Origin: JBBIQS01 sp037442205
GTDB lineage: Bacteria; Myxococcota; Myxococcia; Myxococcales; UBA5297
DNA length: 64,000 nucleotides
Assembly (NCBI GenBank): GCA_037442205.1
Contig: JBBIQS010000044.1
Coordinates: forward strand, 1-64,000
Direction: 5' to 3'
Shown here: in pieces, positions 45,277-56,061 of the stretch
Numbering within the stretch: position 1 is the stretch's first letter
Layout of the letters: the number at the start of each line of letters is the position of its first letter
Made by a program: the position numbers and the translations under genes
The notes under the pieces: model-generated
Databases searched by the model: none
Told to the model about the DNA's origin: nothing
What the model saw: the letters and a program-made list of their open reading frames with translations, nothing else

Positions 45277-46809
45277 ATGAAGATCCAGCTTCGCCATCTC
45301 CTGCCAGCGCTCTGTCTCCTCGCCGCCGCCGACGCCCGGGCCGCGACCTGGAGCTACTACCTGCGGGCCGGGACCGCCGAAATCCCCACCGGCCAGTACA
45401 ACGGCTTCCCGGCGCTCAACCCGGTGCCGAACGAGAACGTCCTGCTCTGGGGCTACGCGCAGTGCACCGACGCCACCTTCTCCACTTGCGGCCCGGTGCA
45501 GGTCCCTGGCCCAGTGCTGGTCGCCTCCGAAGGGGACACGCTCGACGTCTCTCTGCAGAACGGCCTGGCGGCGCCGGCAGCATTGCCGTCGATGATCTCC
45601 GAGCCGACTTCGCTGATCATTCCCGGGCAGCCGGCGAACCTCACTCCGGTTTGGGTGAGCGTCACCGCCACCGGCGGCGTCAGCGGGGTTGCCTCCACCG
45701 GCCAGCGAGCGGGAGGGGACGGAGCCTCGCGGGTGCGCTCGTTCACCGCCGAGACCGCGATCGGCGCCGTGACCCACTACACCTTTAGCGGGCTCAGGCC
45801 GGGCACCTACCTCTACCAGAGCGGCACTCATCCCGCGGTTCAGCTGCAGATGGGACTCTACGGAGCGCTGAAGGTCTATCCGGCGGCGACTCCAGCGGTC
45901 CCCGGCGCCGCTTTGCCGGCCAGAGGCCAGGCCTATGGTGATCCGTCCACCGCCTTCGACTCCGACGTGACGCTGGTCTTTAGCGAGATCGACCCGGAGC
46001 TCCACTACTCGATCGCCTCCGGGCGCTACGGCACCGCGCCGCCCGCTCTTCCGGCGCCGACGCTGCCTGGCCAACGAACGAGCACGGTGAGCTACAGGCC
46101 GAAGTTCTTCCTCATCAATGGGCAGCCCAGCCCGACGCTGCAGCCGATCGCCAAGGCAGGCCAGGTGGGGAAGACCACGCTGCTGCGGCTGCTGAATGCC
46201 GGGCTCAAGGAGAAGACCCCGACCCTGGTCAACCAGTACCTGAGCGTGATCGCCGAGGACGGCAGCCCCTACAGCTACGTCAGCCAGGGCACTGCCTTCC
46301 CCGCCCCGCGACAGCAGTACGGAGTGCTGCTGCCGGCGGGGAAGACGCTGGACGCGCTGCTGGCGCCGGCGACTTCCGGCAACCTGGCGGTGTTCGACCG
46401 CAGCCTCAACCTGACCAATGCCGCGCTTCCAGGAGGCGGCCAGCTCGCCTACCTGGCCATCGCAGACGCCCCGCTCGCGCCCGCCAGCGCAGCTGGAGTC
46501 TCGGTCGGAGGCGGGAAGGGGGCGTTCCTCAAACCCGGTGCCATCCTGCCGCTCACCTGGCGGTTCAGCCGCAAGCCTCTTGTCGATCCGGGCCCGGTGA
46601 GAATCGAGCTGCTCCGCGGAGGGCGCGTGGTCAAGACCCTGGCGCGGGCCGTCCCGGCCGATCGCGGCGTCTTCCATTGGTTCGTGCCTAGGAGTCTGCC
46701 GCCGGCCAGCGACTACACCGTCCGGATCTCGGGCAAGGACTTGGCTCTCACCAGCGGCCCGCTCCGCCTGGCGCGGCCGGCTCCGCGCCCATTCTCGGTG
46801 CCGTTCTAG
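45277..46809 (+). CDS. Cupredoxin-fold protein C without copper ligands
   Basis: Exported protein of 510 residues (signal MKIQLRHLLPALCLLAAADARA). It has the cupredoxin-domain pattern of proteins A and B ('LLWGYAQCTD', 'VQVPGPVLVASEGDTLDVSLQNGLA', 'YLYQSGTHPAVQLQMGLYGALKVYP'), but no HxH pair and no HCH motif. It cannot bind a full multicopper centre. The C-terminal region (about 400-510) has a proline-rich and Ig-like stretch ('LKPGAILPLTWRFSRKPLVDPGPVRIELLRGG'). It probably supplies structural domains, as the middle domains do in six-domain oxidases. Same operon as A and B (13-base gap). Confidence 0.75.
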   Translation: MKIQLRHLLPALCLLAAADARAATWSYYLRAGTAEIPTGQYNGFPALNPVPNENVLLWGYAQCTDATFSTCGPVQVPGPVLVASEGDTLDVSLQNGLAAPAALPSMISEPTSLIIPGQPANLTPVWVSVTATGGVSGVASTGQRAGGDGASRVRSFTAETAIGAVTHYTFSGLRPGTYLYQSGTHPAVQLQMGLYGALKVYPAATPAVPGAALPARGQAYGDPSTAFDSDVTLVFSEIDPELHYSIASGRYGTAPPALPAPTLPGQRTSTVSYRPKFFLINGQPSPTLQPIAKAGQVGKTTLLRLLNAGLKEKTPTLVNQYLSVIAEDGSPYSYVSQGTAFPAPRQQYGVLLPAGKTLDALLAPATSGNLAVFDRSLNLTNAALPGGGQLAYLAIADAPLAPASAAGVSVGGGKGAFLKPGAILPLTWRFSRKPLVDPGPVRIELLRGGRVVKTLARAVPADRGVFHWFVPRSLPPASDYTVRISGKDLALTSGPLRLARPAPRPFSVPF

Positions 46810-46843
46810 ACGTTGTCTGACTCGCGTTCCGAGGCGAACTCCC

Positions 46844-47257
46844 ATGAAGCCAATCCCCGCGGTCCTCCTCTTGCTGCTCTCCGGCTCCCTTCTCGCCGGC
46901 TGCGCCAGGCGGACGAGCGAGGCAGAGATGGAAGCGCGCTTTGGCATCCAGTTGCTCGGGGTGCGGCTGAATGCCCAGAGCTACCTGGTTGACGTGCGCT
47001 ACCGGGTGACCGACGCGAAGAAGGCGGCGCCCCTGCTGGCAACCAGCGCCAAGCCGCGTCTGATGGACGAGACGTCCGGCGACAGCCTGTACGTGCCGAA
47101 TTTCCCCAAGCTCGGCACGCTGCGCGCCAAGGGGAACGCTGAGGCAGGGCGCAGCTACTTCATCCTCTTCGGAAATCCGCGGGGCCTGGTGAAGAGCGGC
47201 GGCAAGGTGACCCTGGCCATCGGCGACCTCAAGCTCAGCCACCTCACCGTCGAGTGA
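46844..47257 (+). CDS. Small lipoprotein of the multicopper cluster
   Basis: Lipoprotein of 137 residues with a classical lipobox LLAGC (Cys 20). The mature domain is beta-rich ('AQSYLVDVRYRVTDAKKAAPLLATSAKPRLMDETSGD', 'YVPNFPKLGTLRAKG', 'RSYFILFGNPRGLVKSGGKVTLAIGDLKLSHLTVE') and looks like a small immunoglobulin- or CopC-like fold. I do not recognise a named family. It follows the cupredoxin genes by 34 bases and is probably an accessory anchored in the envelope. Confidence 0.75.
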   Translation: MKPIPAVLLLLLSGSLLAGCARRTSEAEMEARFGIQLLGVRLNAQSYLVDVRYRVTDAKKAAPLLATSAKPRLMDETSGDSLYVPNFPKLGTLRAKGNAEAGRSYFILFGNPRGLVKSGGKVTLAIGDLKLSHLTVE

Positions 47258-47273
47258 CCGCGACGAGGATGTC

Positions 47274-48887
47274 ATGACCAGGCCGCCTGAGTCGCTCCAG
47301 CTTGCCGTCGCGCTCCTCGCGATCAGCGCTGCGGCCTCGGCCGCAGAGCTTGACCCGCGACTGCGTTCCGCGCTGGCGACCAGCAAGTCCGAGCGGCTGG
47401 CTGTGATCATCCATTTCACTCCGCCGAATGCTCCGTTCGCCGGGGAGAGCGGAACTTCCCGGCGGCACCTCCTCCAACGACTCCGCGACCGGGCGCGGGA
47501 GACCGAGCGAACGTGGCGTCCCCGTTTCGAGGCGGCCGGCGCCACCCGGCTCCGGGTCCTCTGGGCAATCGGCGCCATCTCCTGCGAAATGCCGGTCGGC
47601 CTCATCCTCGACCTCGCGACGCTGCCAGGGATTGATCGCCTTGGGCTCGACGCACGGCTCGCTCGTCCGGCCGCGAGCGGAGGCGCCCCTCCTGAGCCAG
47701 GGTGGGGCGTGAAAGAGATCCACGCCCCGGCGCTCTGGGCCCTGGGCCACCGCGGGGCGGGAGTGGTGGTCGCTACCCTGGACAGCGGCGTCGACGGCGC
47801 CCATCCCGATCTCACCGGGCGCTGGCGGGGCGGGAACAACAGCTGGTTCGACCCCTACGGCGAGCATCCAACGCCGACCGACCTGATGGGCCACGGCACC
47901 GGGACGACGGGAATCATCGTGGCCGGCGGCGGACTGGGCGTAGCTCCCGAAGCCAGGTGGATTGCCGCCAAGATCTTCGACGACAGCGGCAAGGCGAGTC
48001 TGAGCGCGATCCATCTTGCGCTGCAGTGGATGCTCGATCCCGACGAAGACCCGATCACCGATGACGCGCCGGACGTCATCAACAACTCCTGGAGTCTGGA
48101 TTCGGAAGTCGGCCAATGCGACCTCGAGTTCGAGGCCGATTTCCGGGTGCTGAGGGCTGCCGGAGTCGAGCTCGTCTCTGCCGCCGGCAACGGGGTGGGC
48201 TCTGCCGGGACGAGCGTCAGCCCGGCCAACTACCCGGAGAATCTCGCGGTCGGGGCGATCTCGAGCGACGGAGCGGCCGCGCCCTTCAGCGCGCGCGGGA
48301 GCTCGGCCTGCGACGGCCGTATCTATCCAGACCTGGCGGCCCCCGGAGTCGAGGTGCGGACCGCGGATCTCAGCTATGGCGGAGCGCTATCCGATCCCTA
48401 CGTCGTCTCCTCTGGCACCTCGTACGCCGCTCCGCACGTAGCCGGCGCCTTCGCGCTCCTCAAAGGCGCTTTCCCCGGCAGTTCGCGCCAGGCCATCGAG
48501 GACGCGTTGCTCCAGGCCGCCGTCGGATCCGGAGCTGCGGGCCTCGGCCGAGGCCGCATCGACGCCGAGGCGGCCTACCGGCTGCTGGCCCAGAAGGCGC
48601 CCGACGTCCCCCTGGCGAGGCTGGAGGCCTGGGAATCGCCGGGCGCCGAAGGGCGAACGAGCTCGGTCGATGCAGGCGCCGAGGCGCCGGTTTTCGGTGC
48701 CTCGGCAAGTTTGCCATCCGGATGTCAGACGGGCGCCGGCCCGGTGTCGGGCTTCCTCGGCGCCGCGATCGCCGCTGCGATGTTGGCGGGATGGCGCCAA
48801 AGCGTGCGCGCCGAGGCCCAGCTGCCTAGCTTGCGCGGCGCCGCGCGCCCGGCCCGACGAGTGCGTGGGACCAGGAGGAGCACATGA
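47274..48887 (+). CDS. Secreted subtilisin-family (S8) serine protease
   Basis: Exported protease of 537 residues (signal to about 22, AASAAEL). The catalytic triad is visible: Asp in TLDSGVDGAHPDL (about 170), His in MGHGTGTTG (about 206), and Ser in SSGTSYAAPHVAGAF (about 386). A propeptide-like region precedes the catalytic domain (residues 25-145). Near the C-terminus, SGCQTGAG...FLGAAIAAAMLAGWR resembles a MYXO-CTERM sorting tail (Gly-Cys, helix, basic residue), although about 35 residues follow it. It overlaps the next gene by ATGA at 48884. In this cluster it could process the giant beta-helix protein or the cupredoxins. Confidence 0.85.
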   Translation: MTRPPESLQLAVALLAISAAASAAELDPRLRSALATSKSERLAVIIHFTPPNAPFAGESGTSRRHLLQRLRDRARETERTWRPRFEAAGATRLRVLWAIGAISCEMPVGLILDLATLPGIDRLGLDARLARPAASGGAPPEPGWGVKEIHAPALWALGHRGAGVVVATLDSGVDGAHPDLTGRWRGGNNSWFDPYGEHPTPTDLMGHGTGTTGIIVAGGGLGVAPEARWIAAKIFDDSGKASLSAIHLALQWMLDPDEDPITDDAPDVINNSWSLDSEVGQCDLEFEADFRVLRAAGVELVSAAGNGVGSAGTSVSPANYPENLAVGAISSDGAAAPFSARGSSACDGRIYPDLAAPGVEVRTADLSYGGALSDPYVVSSGTSYAAPHVAGAFALLKGAFPGSSRQAIEDALLQAAVGSGAAGLGRGRIDAEAAYRLLAQKAPDVPLARLEAWESPGAEGRTSSVDAGAEAPVFGASASLPSGCQTGAGPVSGFLGAAIAAAMLAGWRQSVRAEAQLPSLRGAARPARRVRGTRRST

Positions 48888-49999
48888 AAGTGGGCGGGAG
48901 CAGAGAGAGGCGAGCAGTGCTGTTGGCCGCGGTCCTCGCGGCGGCCTGCACCAAGGGGAAGAGCGGAAGTGGCGCCCCCGGCGACGGCTCAGACCTTCCA
49001 CCGCTGATCAAGGGCGCATTCAGCCTCGACCAGGCGGCGGCGGTTCGCGACGCCCTGTGTTCGTACGTCGTGCGCTGTCAGGTGGCGCCGATGGACCTGG
49101 ACGCCTGCCGGGCGGCATCGGCGCTCCAGGCCGGCGGATTCAACAGCCCCGAGGCGCTCTTCGCCGCGGTCCAGGCCGGCAAGGTGGACGTGGACACCGG
49201 CAAGATCAGCCAGTGCACCGAGGCCATCCGCTCGCTGCCGTGCGACAACTCCCTCGCCAGCGTTCAGGTCCTGAGTGGCTGCCAGGAGGCATTTACCGGC
49301 AGAGTGGCGGTCGGAGGGTCCTGCATCGCCGAAGGCGAGTGCGTGCGCGGCACCCGCTGCGTACAGAGCAGCGACGACAGCGCCTCGGGCTGCAGCGGCA
49401 CCTGCACCGCGCTCGCGGCCGGCGAGTGCGCCGACGCGCGAGACTGCGCCTCGGGCCAGGTCTGCGACGGCAATGGCTGCGTGACCCTGGCCGCACCGGG
49501 TGCAGCACGACAACCCTGCGGCACCGCCGACACCTGCCAGGCGGGCCTGTCCTGCGAAGGCGGTCTGTGCCTGCCGCTCCCGGGCCTGGGCGAGGCCTGC
49601 CAGCCCGGAGGTCGATGTGCCACCGGCGAGTTGCTCTGCCTTGCCAACGACACGGGCGACGCGACGTGCGAGGTCGCCAAGGGCAAGGGCGATTCGTGCA
49701 CCCAGCCCTTCCAGTGCGGTGGGCCGCTGAGCTCACTGGTGTGCGACGTGGGTGGCAGCAATCGGTGCGTCGAGCGCCCGCGGCAGGGCCCGTGCATCCA
49801 GGGCGAGTGCGATCCGCTCTCGGCGTTCTGCGACGCCTCGCAGCCGGGGACGCCGGTTTGCCGGCCGTTCCTGGCCGCCGGCGCCGCCTGCGACAGCCCG
49901 GAGCAGTGCGGCCCGGCCCTCGGCAACGCCGATTGCGCCGATGACGGCACCGGCACTACTCGATGCGTGGCGTCGCCCCAGCTGGTCTGCAGCCCGTGA
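48884..49999 (+). CDS. Cys-rich (Dickkopf-like) lipoprotein
   Basis: Lipoprotein of 371 residues; AGGAGGAG precedes ATG 48884, which overlaps the subtilase stop. Signal MKVGGSRERRAVLLAAVLAAAC, lipid Cys 22. The mature protein begins with a helical region (about 45-125) and then has about eight Cys-rich units of the 'CADARDCASGQVCDGNGC' type with many disulphide-suitable pairs. It is a common surface-lipoprotein type in myxobacteria, with no known activity. It ends the plus-strand cluster. Confidence 0.8.
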   Translation: MKVGGSRERRAVLLAAVLAAACTKGKSGSGAPGDGSDLPPLIKGAFSLDQAAAVRDALCSYVVRCQVAPMDLDACRAASALQAGGFNSPEALFAAVQAGKVDVDTGKISQCTEAIRSLPCDNSLASVQVLSGCQEAFTGRVAVGGSCIAEGECVRGTRCVQSSDDSASGCSGTCTALAAGECADARDCASGQVCDGNGCVTLAAPGAARQPCGTADTCQAGLSCEGGLCLPLPGLGEACQPGGRCATGELLCLANDTGDATCEVAKGKGDSCTQPFQCGGPLSSLVCDVGGSNRCVERPRQGPCIQGECDPLSAFCDASQPGTPVCRPFLAAGAACDSPEQCGPALGNADCADDGTGTTRCVASPQLVCSP

Positions 50000-50065
50000 G
50001 CGAATCGCCGGGAACTGCGCGCCGCTGGCCGCGCCTTCCAGGGACTTTCGAGAACGCCTGTGGAA

Positions 50066-50095
50066 TCGCCGCGCTCCGGTGCGGGAGCGCGGCGA
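50066..50095. terminator. Perfect 12-bp hairpin between convergent genes
   Basis: TCGCCGCGCTCC-ggtgcg-GGAGCGCGGCGA is a perfect 12-bp stem with a 6-base loop. It lies 66 bases after the plus-strand lipoprotein stop (49999) and 29 bases beyond the stop of the minus-strand gene at 50125. No T-tract follows on either strand; a bidirectional terminator is the likely role. Confidence 0.5.
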
Positions 50096-50124
50096 CCAGT
50101 TGACTGAGCAGCGGCGCGGAGCGG

Positions 50125-51339
50125 CTAGTAGACGCGCACGTCGTCGACCTTCCAGAAGGACATCGAGCAGTTCGGGGCGACGTACCCGAGGATGATCGAG
50201 ACGTTGGCCTTGTGGGCGGCCTCGGGCGTGATGTCGAAGGTGAGGGTCTTGGGCCCGGCCACCATGGTGGTCCGCCGGTAGATGTTGTTGCGAGTCCCAC
50301 CGACCCTGACGTCGATGCTGGCCACGTCTCCGCCTGGGTCGAGGTCGGTCTTGAGCTCGAGGGTCACCTTCGCCAGCCCGGTCAGATCCAGTTTCGGCGA
50401 GATGAGCTCGGTGTCCTGCCCCGCGGTGCAGGTGGAGCCGCTGGAGCCGTTGCCGTCGACCATCGCATAGCGACCGGTGCCGCCGGTGGTATTCCCCCTC
50501 GAGCTGCCGAACAGCCAGACGTCCCAGTTGCCGATGTTGTCGACGAGGTTCCACCCGGTGGGAGTGCCGTTGCCCTCGAAGCCCTCGTCCAGGAGAAACA
50601 CCCTGAAGTCGGTCGGGGCGGTAGCGGTGCCAGCCCCGGGGGTGGTGACGGTGAGCGGTCCGGTGGTGGCGCCGGCCGGAACAGTGACCTGGAGGTCGGT
50701 CCTGGTTGCAGCGCTCACCACCGCGGCCGTGCCGTTGAACTTCACGACGTTGTTGGCCGGGGTCGGGTCGAAATTGGTGCCGCTGATGGTCACCGCGGTT
50801 CCCACGATGGCGCCCTGCGCCGGGGTGAAGCCAGTGATGGTGGGAAGCGGCTCCGGGGTGGCGCTCGCCTCGGCCGATTCAGCGGACTCGCCGCCGGCGT
50901 TCACCGCGGTCACCACGTAGTAGTAGGCGATTCCGTTGGTCAGGCCGGAATGAACGAACGGGTTGTTCGCGTTCGACAGCTTGTTTCCCCTGGCCTTGGA
51001 GACCCCGGTCGAGCTCGACCAGTAGAGGTTGTAGGAGGCGGCCCCAGTCGCCGGCAGCCACTGCAGCGTGACCTGGCCGCTGGCGGCGGTGGCAGTGAGC
51101 GCCGTCGGCGCCGAGGGCGGGGTGCCCTGCTGTCCGCCGTCCCCCTGCGAGCTTCCGCCATCGGTGGCATTCGCGCCGCCGTCCCCCTGCGAGCTGCCGC
51201 CGTCGGTGGCATTCGCGCCGCCATCCGCCCCCTGCCCGGCGTCCTTCCCGGAGGGATTGTTCTCGCTGACCCCGCCGCCGCACCCCGCGCCCGCCGACAC
51301 CAGCGCGCAGGCCATCATCAGTCGAACCATCGCTCTCAT
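50125..51339 (-). CDS. FN3/TIG-domain lipoprotein with Asp/Gly-rich repeat linker
   Basis: Lipoprotein of 404 residues (lipid Cys 20, SAGAGC). A low-complexity linker (about 25-72) carries two exact copies of GGANATDGGSSQGD. Then come a fibronectin type III domain (about 75-160, 'APTALTATAASGQVTLQWLPATGAASYNLYW'), an IPT/TIG domain (about 165-245, 'TITGFTPAQGAIVGTAVTISGTNF'), and a C-terminal jelly-roll-like domain ('LDEGFEGNGTPTGWNLVDN'). It is an extracellular binding protein; ligand unknown. No operon partner is evident, and it is convergent with the Cys-rich lipoprotein gene. Confidence 0.8.
   Translation of the reverse strand: MRAMVRLMMACALVSAGAGCGGGVSENNPSGKDAGQGADGGANATDGGSSQGDGGANATDGGSSQGDGGQQGTPPSAPTALTATAASGQVTLQWLPATGAASYNLYWSSSTGVSKARGNKLSNANNPFVHSGLTNGIAYYYVVTAVNAGGESAESAEASATPEPLPTITGFTPAQGAIVGTAVTISGTNFDPTPANNVVKFNGTAAVVSAATRTDLQVTVPAGATTGPLTVTTPGAGTATAPTDFRVFLLDEGFEGNGTPTGWNLVDNIGNWDVWLFGSSRGNTTGGTGRYAMVDGNGSSGSTCTAGQDTELISPKLDLTGLAKVTLELKTDLDPGGDVASIDVRVGGTRNNIYRRTTMVAGPKTLTFDITPEAAHKANVSIILGYVAPNCSMSFWKVDDVRVY
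51134..51217 (-). repeat. Two 42-bp tandem repeats in the lipoprotein linker
   Basis: Two nearly identical 42-bp units begin at 51134 and 51176 (ccgccgtccccctgcgagc..., ending in ggtggcattcgcg), differing at only a few positions, with a partial third unit after 51217. They encode the GGANATDGGSSQGD repeat. High identity suggests recent duplication or slippage. Confidence 0.85.
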
Positions 51340-51434
51340 CGGATACCTCCCTTTCGAATGGGATCAGCCCTACCCGCGACAGGGTGCAGAATCAACCGAC
51401 CCGGCGCGAGCCCCCCATCTTGCTGGTGACGAGC

Positions 51435-52328
51435 CTACCCGGGTTGTGCCCGCTCCAGCAGCGCGCGCCCGACCCAGTCGCAGGCGAACTGGTAGGCGAT
51501 GCGCCCGCTGCGATCGCCCTTCTGCTGCGACCAGAGGATGGCCTCGGCCCGCGCCTTGGGCGTCCACTCCAGAGTGGCCCCGGACCTGGCGGCCAGCTTC
51601 TCCGCCCACCGCCGCACCACGTCGACGAACAGGTCCTGGCTGAACGGATGGAAGGCCACCCACAGCCCGAAGCGGCCGGAGAGCGAGATCTTCTCCTCTA
51701 CCGCCTCGCCGTGGTGCAGCTCGCCCTCGACCATCATCGCCCCGCGGTTGTCGCTCTCGTACTCGGGGAGCAGGTGCCGGCGGTTGGAGGTGACGTAGAT
51801 CAGCACGTTCTCCGGCAGGGCGTAGACCGAGCCGTCGAGCGCGCTCTTGAGCACCTTGTAGCTGGCGTCGCCGACCTCGAACGACAGGTCGTCGGAGAAG
51901 ACGATGAAGCGGTAGGGCTGGGTCTTCAGCTCCTCGACCATCGCCGGCAGGCTCACCAGGTCGTCCTTGTCCACCTGGATGATGCGCAGCCCTTTGGCCG
52001 AGTAGGCGTGCAGCAGCGCCCGCACCAGCGACGACTTGCCGGTGCCGCGGGTTCCCCACAAGAGCGCGTTGTTGGCCGGCAGCCCGGCCAAGAACTGCCG
52101 GGTGTTCTCCTCGAGCGCCTTCTTCTGCGGCTCGATGCCCAGCAGGTCGTCGAGGTGCATCCCCTCGATGCTCGGCACCGGCTCCAGCATCCCGGCGAAC
52201 GGCCCGCGGCGCCAGTTGGCGGCGTGGCAGCTGGCCCAGTCGATCTTCTGCACCGGCTTGGGCAGCAGCGGCTCGATGGCGGTGAGAACCCGCTTCAGTT
52301 GCTCGGTCAGCGAAGGGTCGAGGCTCAC
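51435..52328 (-). CDS. DUF815 (YcaJ/ComM-like clade) AAA+ ATPase
   Basis: Cytoplasmic ATPase of 297 residues starting at GTG 52328 with GAGGAG upstream. The P-loop is GTRGTGKSS (about 91-99). Walker B and sensor features are 'FIVFSDDLSFE' and 'VLIYVTSNRRHLLPE'. Arg/Asp-rich 'FHPFSQDLFVDVVRRWAEKL' is typical of DUF815 (PF05673). The biological role of DUF815 proteins is not known. It is upstream of nothing on its strand; 159 bases separate it from the succinate dehydrogenase genes, with a hairpin between. Confidence 0.85.
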   Translation of the reverse strand: MSLDPSLTEQLKRVLTAIEPLLPKPVQKIDWASCHAANWRRGPFAGMLEPVPSIEGMHLDDLLGIEPQKKALEENTRQFLAGLPANNALLWGTRGTGKSSLVRALLHAYSAKGLRIIQVDKDDLVSLPAMVEELKTQPYRFIVFSDDLSFEVGDASYKVLKSALDGSVYALPENVLIYVTSNRRHLLPEYESDNRGAMMVEGELHHGEAVEEKISLSGRFGLWVAFHPFSQDLFVDVVRRWAEKLAARSGATLEWTPKARAEAILWSQQKGDRSGRIAYQFACDWVGRALLERAQPG

Positions 52329-52375
52329 CTTTTTCTCCTCACGCGCGAGGGCCGCTTCCCGGCCTCTGAACGGCC

Positions 52376-52408
52376 GCGGGGCAAGGGACGAACCGTCCCC
52401 TGCCCCGC
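52376..52408 (-). terminator. Hairpin after the succinate dehydrogenase operon
   Basis: Arms 52376-52389 and 52395-52408 pair over 14 bases with one mismatch around a 5-base loop. It lies about 80 bases after the sdhB stop on the minus strand. No clear T-tract follows, but its strength suggests a terminator or 3'-end stabilising stem. Confidence 0.5.
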
Positions 52409-52487
52409 GTCTTGATCAGGCTATCCCCGAAGGCCGGCGCCCGTCATCCCGAGCGGATTCGAGGGGCGTGCGCTTCGGCTCGGCCGG

Positions 52488-53284
52488 CTATTTGGCGGTC
52501 GGGTCGAGGGTCCCGACCTTGTCCTTGAACAGGGCCTTGTGGAACTCCCGGTTCAGCCGGGCAATGAAGCGCACGTTGATGCCCTTGGGGCAGGCCGCCT
52601 GGCACTCGTAATGGTTGGAGCAGTTGCCGAACCCGTTGTCGGCCATCGCCTGGATCATCGCCGCCACCCGCTGCGGGGCCTCGACCTGGCCCTGGGGCAG
52701 CTCGGCCAGCTGGGAGACCTTGGCCCCGGCGAAGAGCATCGCCGCGCCGTTGGGGCAGGCCGCCACGCAGGCCCCGCAGCCGATGCACTCGGCGGCGTCC
52801 ATGGCGTAGTCGGCCTGCGGCTTGCCGACCGGGATGGCGTTGCCGTCGGGCACGCCGCCGGTGTGGCAAGAGACGTAGCCCGCCGCCTGCTGCAGCCGGT
52901 CGAGCGCGCTGCGATCGGTGATCAGGTCGCGCATGATCGGGAAGGCCCGCGCCCGCCACGGCTCGAGATAGATGGCGTCGCCGTCCTTGAACTTGCGCAT
53001 GTGCAGCTGGCAGAGGGTGGTGCGCTCCTGCCCGCCGTGCGGCACGCCGTTGACCACCGCCGAGCACATGCCGCAGATGCCCTCGCGGCAGTCGTGGTCG
53101 AAGGCGATCGGGTCCTTGCCGGCCTTGATCAGGTCCTCGTTCACCACGTCCAGCATCTCCAGGAAGGAGTGGTGGGGCGTGATGTTCTTGGCCTCGTAGG
53201 TTTCGAAGCGTCCCGGCTGATTGGGGCCAGCCTGGCGCCAGACGATCAGCTTGAGGTTCATCGTCCCGTGTTCTTGAGCGCTCA

Positions 53285-53285
<1 letters not shown>
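52488..53285 (-). CDS. sdhB: Succinate dehydrogenase/fumarate reductase iron-sulfur subunit
   Basis: Subunit of 265 residues with three cluster sites: [2Fe-2S] at 'DCREGICGMC...TLCQLH', [4Fe-4S] at CIGCGACVAACP, and [3Fe-4S]-type at CSNHYECQAACP. It passes electrons between the flavin subunit and the b-type cytochrome in the inner membrane, in respiration (succinate oxidation) or fumarate respiration. Its start overlaps the flavoprotein stop by one base (TAATG at 53285). Which direction dominates cannot be told from sequence. Confidence 0.9.
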
Positions 53286-55201
<1,916 letters not shown>

Positions 55202-55212
55202 GTTGTTTCCCC

Positions 55213-55878
55213 TTACTTGGCGAAGATGCCCGCGAAGATGAGAACCGGGATGGCCGCGAAGCCAGCCAGGAAGATGACCGCCGCCACCCGGCTGCCGGCG
55301 AAGAAGCCCGGAAGCAGCTTGGCGTTGTTCAGCCCCAGGGTCTGGAAGACGCTCTGGATGCCGTGCGCCAGGTGGAGGAACAGCGCCACCATCCCCACCA
55401 CGTAGACCAGCACGATCGGCCCGGTGTGGAAGGCGGCGCTGACCATCGCGTAGACGTCGAAGCGCTGCAGGGCGTCGCGGCTGATCACCAGCCCCGGGGT
55501 GGCCTGGAAGGTGAACTGCAGCAGGTGGTAGCCGATGAAGGCCAGGATGATCAGCCCGCTGTAGATCATCGTCTTGCCGGCGAAGGTCGCCCGCAGCGAG
55601 CGGCTGACCGCGTAGCGCTCCGGGTGCGACTCGCGGTTGCGCAAGGTGACGGCGATCGCCAGCACCACGTGGAAGACCAGCGCCAGCCCCATCACGATCC
55701 GAGTGCCCCACACCAGCGCCGGCAGCTCGTGCAGGTGAAAGGCGTAGGAGTTGAGGGCGTTGGAGCCGCCCCAGATCGAGGAGTTGCCGGCGAGGTGGCC
55801 AACGAGGAACAGGACCATCAACAGTCCTGAAACCGCCATGACCGCCTTTCTTCCAATCGAATCCGAGAACAATCGCAT
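55213..55878 (-). CDS. sdhC: Succinate dehydrogenase cytochrome b558 subunit
   Basis: Integral membrane protein of 221 residues with five helices ('AVSGLLMVLFLVGHLAGN', 'IVMGLALVFHVVLAIAVTL', 'SGLIILAFIGYHLLQFTF', 'IVLVYVVGMVALFLHLAHGIQSVF', and a C-terminal one). His residues near helix ends (VGHLAG, FHVV, YHLL, LHLAHG) fit di-heme ligands of the B. subtilis-type SdhC. It anchors complex II and binds menaquinone. It is the first gene of the operon; the promoter lies within 55879-56061 on the minus strand. Confidence 0.9.
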   Translation of the reverse strand: MRLFSDSIGRKAVMAVSGLLMVLFLVGHLAGNSSIWGGSNALNSYAFHLHELPALVWGTRIVMGLALVFHVVLAIAVTLRNRESHPERYAVSRSLRATFAGKTMIYSGLIILAFIGYHLLQFTFQATPGLVISRDALQRFDVYAMVSAAFHTGPIVLVYVVGMVALFLHLAHGIQSVFQTLGLNNAKLLPGFFAGSRVAAVIFLAGFAAIPVLIFAGIFAK

Positions 55879-56061
55879 GAGGGTCCCTTCTTCGTGGTCA
55901 GGCCGTCCGGGGTGCCACGACGCGGGCAGCGCGCCGGCACGGGGAGGTGGCGCGCACTTTACAACAATCAAAGCAGAGGCGAAGCCGAATCTATCGGGTA
56001 GCCAACGGGGCGCAGGAGCGAACGTTCCAGGCTCGCCGGGCGAGGGCGGCGGACCCAGCGG

